DNA from: Cladorhizidae sp. MBARI D1340-BT2
Taxonomy: Eukaryota; Porifera; Demospongiae; Poecilosclerida; Cladorhizidae
DNA length: 64,000 nucleotides
Direction of reading: 5' to 3'
Assembly (NCBI GenBank): GCA_028752905.1
Contig: JAQNBH010000010.1
Location: 23,224,070 to 23,288,069 of the forward strand
Under the pieces are notes generated by a model that saw nothing but the letters and a program-made list of their open reading frames with translations, did not search any database and was not told where the DNA came from. The translations under genes were made by a program, and so were the position numbers. Shown here one piece after another: positions 59,639 through 64,000 of this stretch. How positions within the stretch are numbered: position 1 is the first letter of the stretch; each line of letters begins with the position of its first letter.

Positions 59639-62600
59639 GTGATGAGACTATTATGTAATTATATTGTTGTTATCTCCTTAACTACCTTTCGTGACCTTTT
59701 ACTAGTTGACCATGGCTGTAATACAACTGGTGTTTTGGGATTTAGGCTAGAGCTAGAGAACTCAATAATGCCATGGGAACATGATAAAATATTCTCAAGT
59801 TTAATTGGTATGGTATATACATATATCAGAAAGTTTGGTAGCATATTCTCTATTTATTTGACCCCTATTTGATTACAGAAAAAAATGCTCAAACCTTTGC
59901 TCTAACTCACTCTGGAAGCTTCTTAGCATCCTAAATGAAGTTTTTTGGCTCTAACTTCAGTAGTAAATCAACAGCACCAAATAACTTTGAAAGACCATCT
60001 TGAAAGGTCCATTTTCTATGTATTTATCCACTTTTCCCCCTACTCGTAGCTTACAACTAGAGACACCTTCAAAGCAATTTTTGTACTGAAGGGCTTGAAA
60101 TTGTATATGAATATATAGCAGTAACAAATCAGTTCTCAACTAAGTATACATTAAAACTTGATAAAAAATGCCTTCAATACATTAAACATACTCGGATGTG
60201 TGCAGTATTGAACCCAGCTGAGAATAGATCTAGCTGGAAATAGATTCGCCTAACAGGTGGTACCACGCATTGGTATAGTATACCCTTGTCATAGTAGCAT
60301 CCCACACCTGGAATTTCCATCAGCTCATCATCTTACTGAAGCTGTTTATATCTCCAGAGCCATGTGCTTACCAGTTCTTGATTAGTTTTCCCAGGTTGCT
60401 TTCTTATAGTCCTAAAGCGTCGTCACTAAGTCACCTCATTGATGTCAGAAGATCACTTTCTTTCATTCGTGAAAGTTGCCTGAATCTTAAACTCTCATAG
60501 CTACACACAAAGGGGAAAATAAGTCTAATTCTATATGGTCAACAACTACTAGTGCTGGGTTGGGGCTTGCGGCATGAAGGCAAAGGAGTACCTTCTTCCC
60601 AGTGGGATGATGGTTGGGAAGGAGGTGCTTGGGATGTAAGGTATGTGTGTGTGTTGGAACAGAGGATGTGGGTTATATGAAAAAATCCTCTAGAATGGGA
60701 ATACAGAGTGTGTGTCAGTAATCTTAGAGTCAGTATGGTCTAGGAAACTATTTAATATGTGTAATTTGTTTTCCATTTCATATCGGGGGATGTTCTGGGT
60801 TTGGGGAGAAGTATCCTTCTTAGAAAGAAGCTGCCTAGGGTCAACAGTGTAAGTATCGCTTGGGTTAGGGTTTGTTGGAGTAGTGTGTGTGTGTGTGAAC
60901 TCAGTGCTTGTGATGGAACTGAAGGAGATCTTCATTCTGGCCAGCATGAGCGAAGGTCTGGTAGAGGTGGAGTAATGCAAGTGGCCTCTTGGGGTTGGAG
61001 GAACAAGCTTCATCATTAATCCTATGATTAAACCACCCTCTTGATATCCTTTGGCTCATTGGGGAGACTGTTCAGCACGGAGTTATGATGGGGCATGACA
61101 GAAGTTTTTACAGAGTTCTCACAGTAGTCTTGATAGCTGGATAACAATTCAGTGATCACGTGCGAATGAGTGATGGTGTACAACTAGCCAAAATTGTGCG
61201 GTGATGCTCTGTGTTTCAGTTAGATAAAGGGGTTTCTTTCTTAGGATTCCAAAGTGGTGATTGACAAGGAAAGCACTACGGAAAAGCTCAGTAAGAGGAG
61301 GTGTGCTAGTTTTATCTTTATAAAGAGAGTTGATTTGATGGAAAACATTCTCGGGGATGACAATATGTTCAAGGCAATTTTTGGTCAGACAAACCAGCAC
61401 CTCTATTAGACTAAATAAATGCTGACTGCCTACCAATGCTTAATGTTGGCTATAGCAATGGGATTTCTGAGAGCAGAGGGATAGCTTGAGTGTCTCTCTG
61501 TGAAAGTTCAGATTTAGGTGACACTATTAATATCAGCCGTAAGAAAGATAGTACAGTTAATTCTGACATGATTGACGAGTTGAAAGATGATCTTAAATGT
61601 ATACTTTGTTGTACCCCTTATCACTACTAGTACAAAGTTAACACAATTTCAGGTCATAATAAATCAACCATCAGATTAATTTCCTAGGGCTTCAACTTGG
61701 TCGTCATGTAAATATTAGAATGTAACAAATTCTACTTGAAATTACTTCACAAGGTACAGTCATAATTATGTGTCAGTAGCTTGGGGAAGGAAAAGTGATT
61801 GTTAACATTAAATACTTGACTGAAATTGTGGCATTCTTGGGAATCAGCTAGTAGTAGTTGTACTTTCCAACAGTGGCTTCAACAACTGTAGGTATGGGAA
61901 TGATGCAAGCATGACTCCACGTTCCAACTTTTAGCAAGGGCAAGGAACAACTCTTAAATTTGGAAGTTGAAAAAAACTTTCATTTTCTGAAAATGTGCGG
62001 CATCCATGTTGAACGTGTGACTGCTGCTGTGTGCAAAAAAAATAGAGTATGGAACTCTACCTATTCAATTTTTAAATGTATGTAATTCAATTTTTCCATT
62101 TGATCTAGGCAATAAAACTTGCGCATAACACAATCTACACATTATTAAAATGGCAGATATTAGTCTTGACTGAAAGTAACATGTGGCAACATGTGCAACA
62201 CCACTTTTCTTTTGGTCTACACCTGATTTGCAAATACAATGTTTGAATATTACAAGATGGATTATTACATGCAATATCTTCATGATCATCTTTGGATTGC
62301 CTGCAATAACAATAGACGCCAGCAGTGGTTTCAACTAAAATTTATTTACAACCAACAATGATGCAGGATCTTCAATTTGTTTGTGATCAGGAACATGAGA
62401 TCTCAAATACCATCTTGCTACAAGCTCGGATAAAACAAAAGTGTTGAAGAACTCCAGTGACTTTTGAATGCAGGTTTACCAAAACTGGAGACAACAAATT
62501 AAGTGAATTTCTGGCTCAACTTTCCCAAAAAATGTGCAAACAACAACGTCACATTGTTGAACATCCTGCATGTAGATGTAAATTTGTACTTTGTAATAGT

Positions 62601-62984
62601 ATGCTTATGCATGATCCAAATGTAAATTATATAGACATTTCATCATCATATATAATATACATGTATGTGTGGAGTGCATGTGAAGGAAGGATTAGCCCGG
62701 CTGACCGATAACAGTGGAAGTCTTGCCGAAATAGTAAGCTAGTTTCTGACTGAGGTGCAAGCTTTGTTGGTGAATTTCTAAGCTAGCAGAAGTTGCCTCT
62801 AGCTGTTGGAGACAAGCAGATGCCTGGATTAACTTGTATCAAGGCAGTTAAAATCTGGATCAAGCAGATTGAGCCTCGTTCAATAGAGCTTCAGTGTTGC
62901 CATAGTGTTAGATTTTATCCAAACTGTTTGGATTTTTTACCCTTAAATTTTTGGTTTGGATTTTATCAATAAATATTTGGATTG

Positions 62985-63262
62985 AGATGTGTCTTCTTTG
63001 CCCTAGAGAGTGTAGAGAGGACAACTGCAGAGCTGCTATTTAATGGCATTTTCAAGAATCCTTTATTATAATCTTGTCGGATTAGGTACAGATGGGGCCA
63101 ATGTAATTTTTGCGAGCACGAAATTTGGTGATGTCATGGTTACGATGTAATCAGCCAGCCATTGTCACATACCAGCACTAATAGCAAATGAGGCCTGCAA
63201 AGTCTTGCCTGATCAATTGGAAGATCTGACAACTGATGTATGGTATTATTTCCAGAGGCACT
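62985..63262 (+). pseudogene. hAT transposase fragment
   Basis: Matches 14,467-14,775 (LGTDGANV block and VWYYFQ) but lacks the zinc finger and first catalytic block present at 13.8-14.4 kb. It breaks at TTTCCAGAGGCACTGC. Confidence 0.7.
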
Positions 63263-63796
63263 GCTGGAAATGCACCAGTTAGTACTGAGGTTCCATAACT
63301 AAACTAAACAATAAATCAATCTGGTCACGTTACATCATTCTGTCTCATAGGTAATATACTTAGCTGTAGTTTACTTCATGCTAGAAAATTATTGCAATAG
63401 ATGCACGCTCTTGGCCATTCGCTTTACAGGAGGTTCTCTTGAGATAGGGGCTCTTTTAGACATGATCTAACTCAACTGGTGCAAGACTCACTAACACTAC
63501 TCAGATAGAAAGCCACACTCTATGTTTGGTGTTGCAGTGACACAGTAGTTTGATGGTTAGAAGCAGAAGGTGTGGCCTATATCACCTCAAACACATGTAC
63601 TCCTCATTTTCTCATTTTGTGAAGTGTTGATCAGGTGTTGATGACAGTTGCTAATGCCTGATGTATTCTACCTGCCTCATAAATATTATTATGCAAAAAA
63701 CCAAACACTAGAACAAATAGATCATAATGAATATCATTAACTTGGAGTGGGGTGCTTCAGCCCACAAAGCCCCCCTCCCCCACCTGGATCCGCCCT
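63262..63796. mobile_element. hAT right-end fragment
   Basis: Aligns with 44,136-44,750 without the palindrome's right arm, and ends CACCTGGATCCGCCCTTG, the hAT inverted terminus. Confidence 0.75.
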
Positions 63797-64000
63797 TGGA
63801 TAGGGGAAATGCCACCAGTAAAGAAACTGGAGGGCCCTCTGGGAGAGAGAAGGACACTATAGGCCTAACCAGCAAGATGTGACAGCGTGGCTACAAAGTA
63901 CGGGGAAGGGGATGAGGCAGAAAACCCGAGAGACTCCTTAACCCCACACAAACTGGAGGGAAGCATGGCACGATGAACAGAAAAAAATGCCAGGCTGGAA
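63797..64000. other. Window edge, nothing recognised
   Basis: More GC-rich and purine-rich than its surroundings; no frame or motif I can name. It may be the start of another element. Confidence 0.4.

Noticed and set aside
59639..59872. Separate gene after the TM7 exon
   Set aside because: It is read-through of the GPCR frame into the intron; the same happens at 7,660-7,851 in the other copy.

Overview
The window reads as AT-rich animal nuclear DNA: genes are split into short exons with GT/AG introns, intergenic space is crowded with transposon debris and satellites, and nothing looks bacterial. The mix (adhesion GPCR, integrase-type DNA transposon, hAT, Ty3/gypsy, Penelope-like element) fits an early-branching marine invertebrate. 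I suspect a sponge, but the sequence does not prove it.

Layout. 0.3-1.4 kb: an 18-bp minisatellite. 1.8-5.7 kb (minus strand): the six 3' exons of a Ginger-like gene joining an integrase core, a GPY/F region, a Ulp1-type cysteine protease and a PHD finger, with one in-frame stop; a 391-bp MITE sits in an intron. 6.1-12.8 kb: a segment duplicated at 58.1-62.9 kb that carries the last exons of an adhesion GPCR, including the cytoplasmic tail. 13.3-15.5 kb: hAT debris. 16.8-18.0 kb (minus): a gypsy RT/RNase H fragment. 18.0-37.0 kb: seven tandem units (full units about 3.1-3.4 kb). 37.3-59.6 kb (plus): an adhesion GPCR gene with GAIN, GPS and seven-TM exons, whose introns hold an intact-ended hAT element with a perfect 167-bp palindrome, an AAT microsatellite, a Penelope-like RT remnant and minisatellites. 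58.1-63.8 kb: the second copy of the duplicated segment, ending in hAT debris.

Main reading. Each of the seven tandem units contains one open Thr/Pro/Val-rich stretch bounded by an AG acceptor and a G|GTATGT or G|GTACGT donor. All seven are in phase 1 at both ends (294, 294, 285, 294, 153, 285, 294 bp), and every length change is a multiple of three. The first recognisable GPCR exon (37,311) also starts in phase 1, so the array can splice in frame into the receptor as a repeated stalk of up to about 633 residues. I propose that the array and the receptor are one gene; this is inference from splice phase and position and needs transcript data.

At the other end of the receptor, the tail exons present in the upstream duplicate (9,737-9,911 and 10,193-10,545) are missing after the seven-TM exons. 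A 2,229-bp deletion between two copies of TAGCTACACA explains the loss. The two copies may be a true tandem duplication or two haplotypes placed in series by the assembler.
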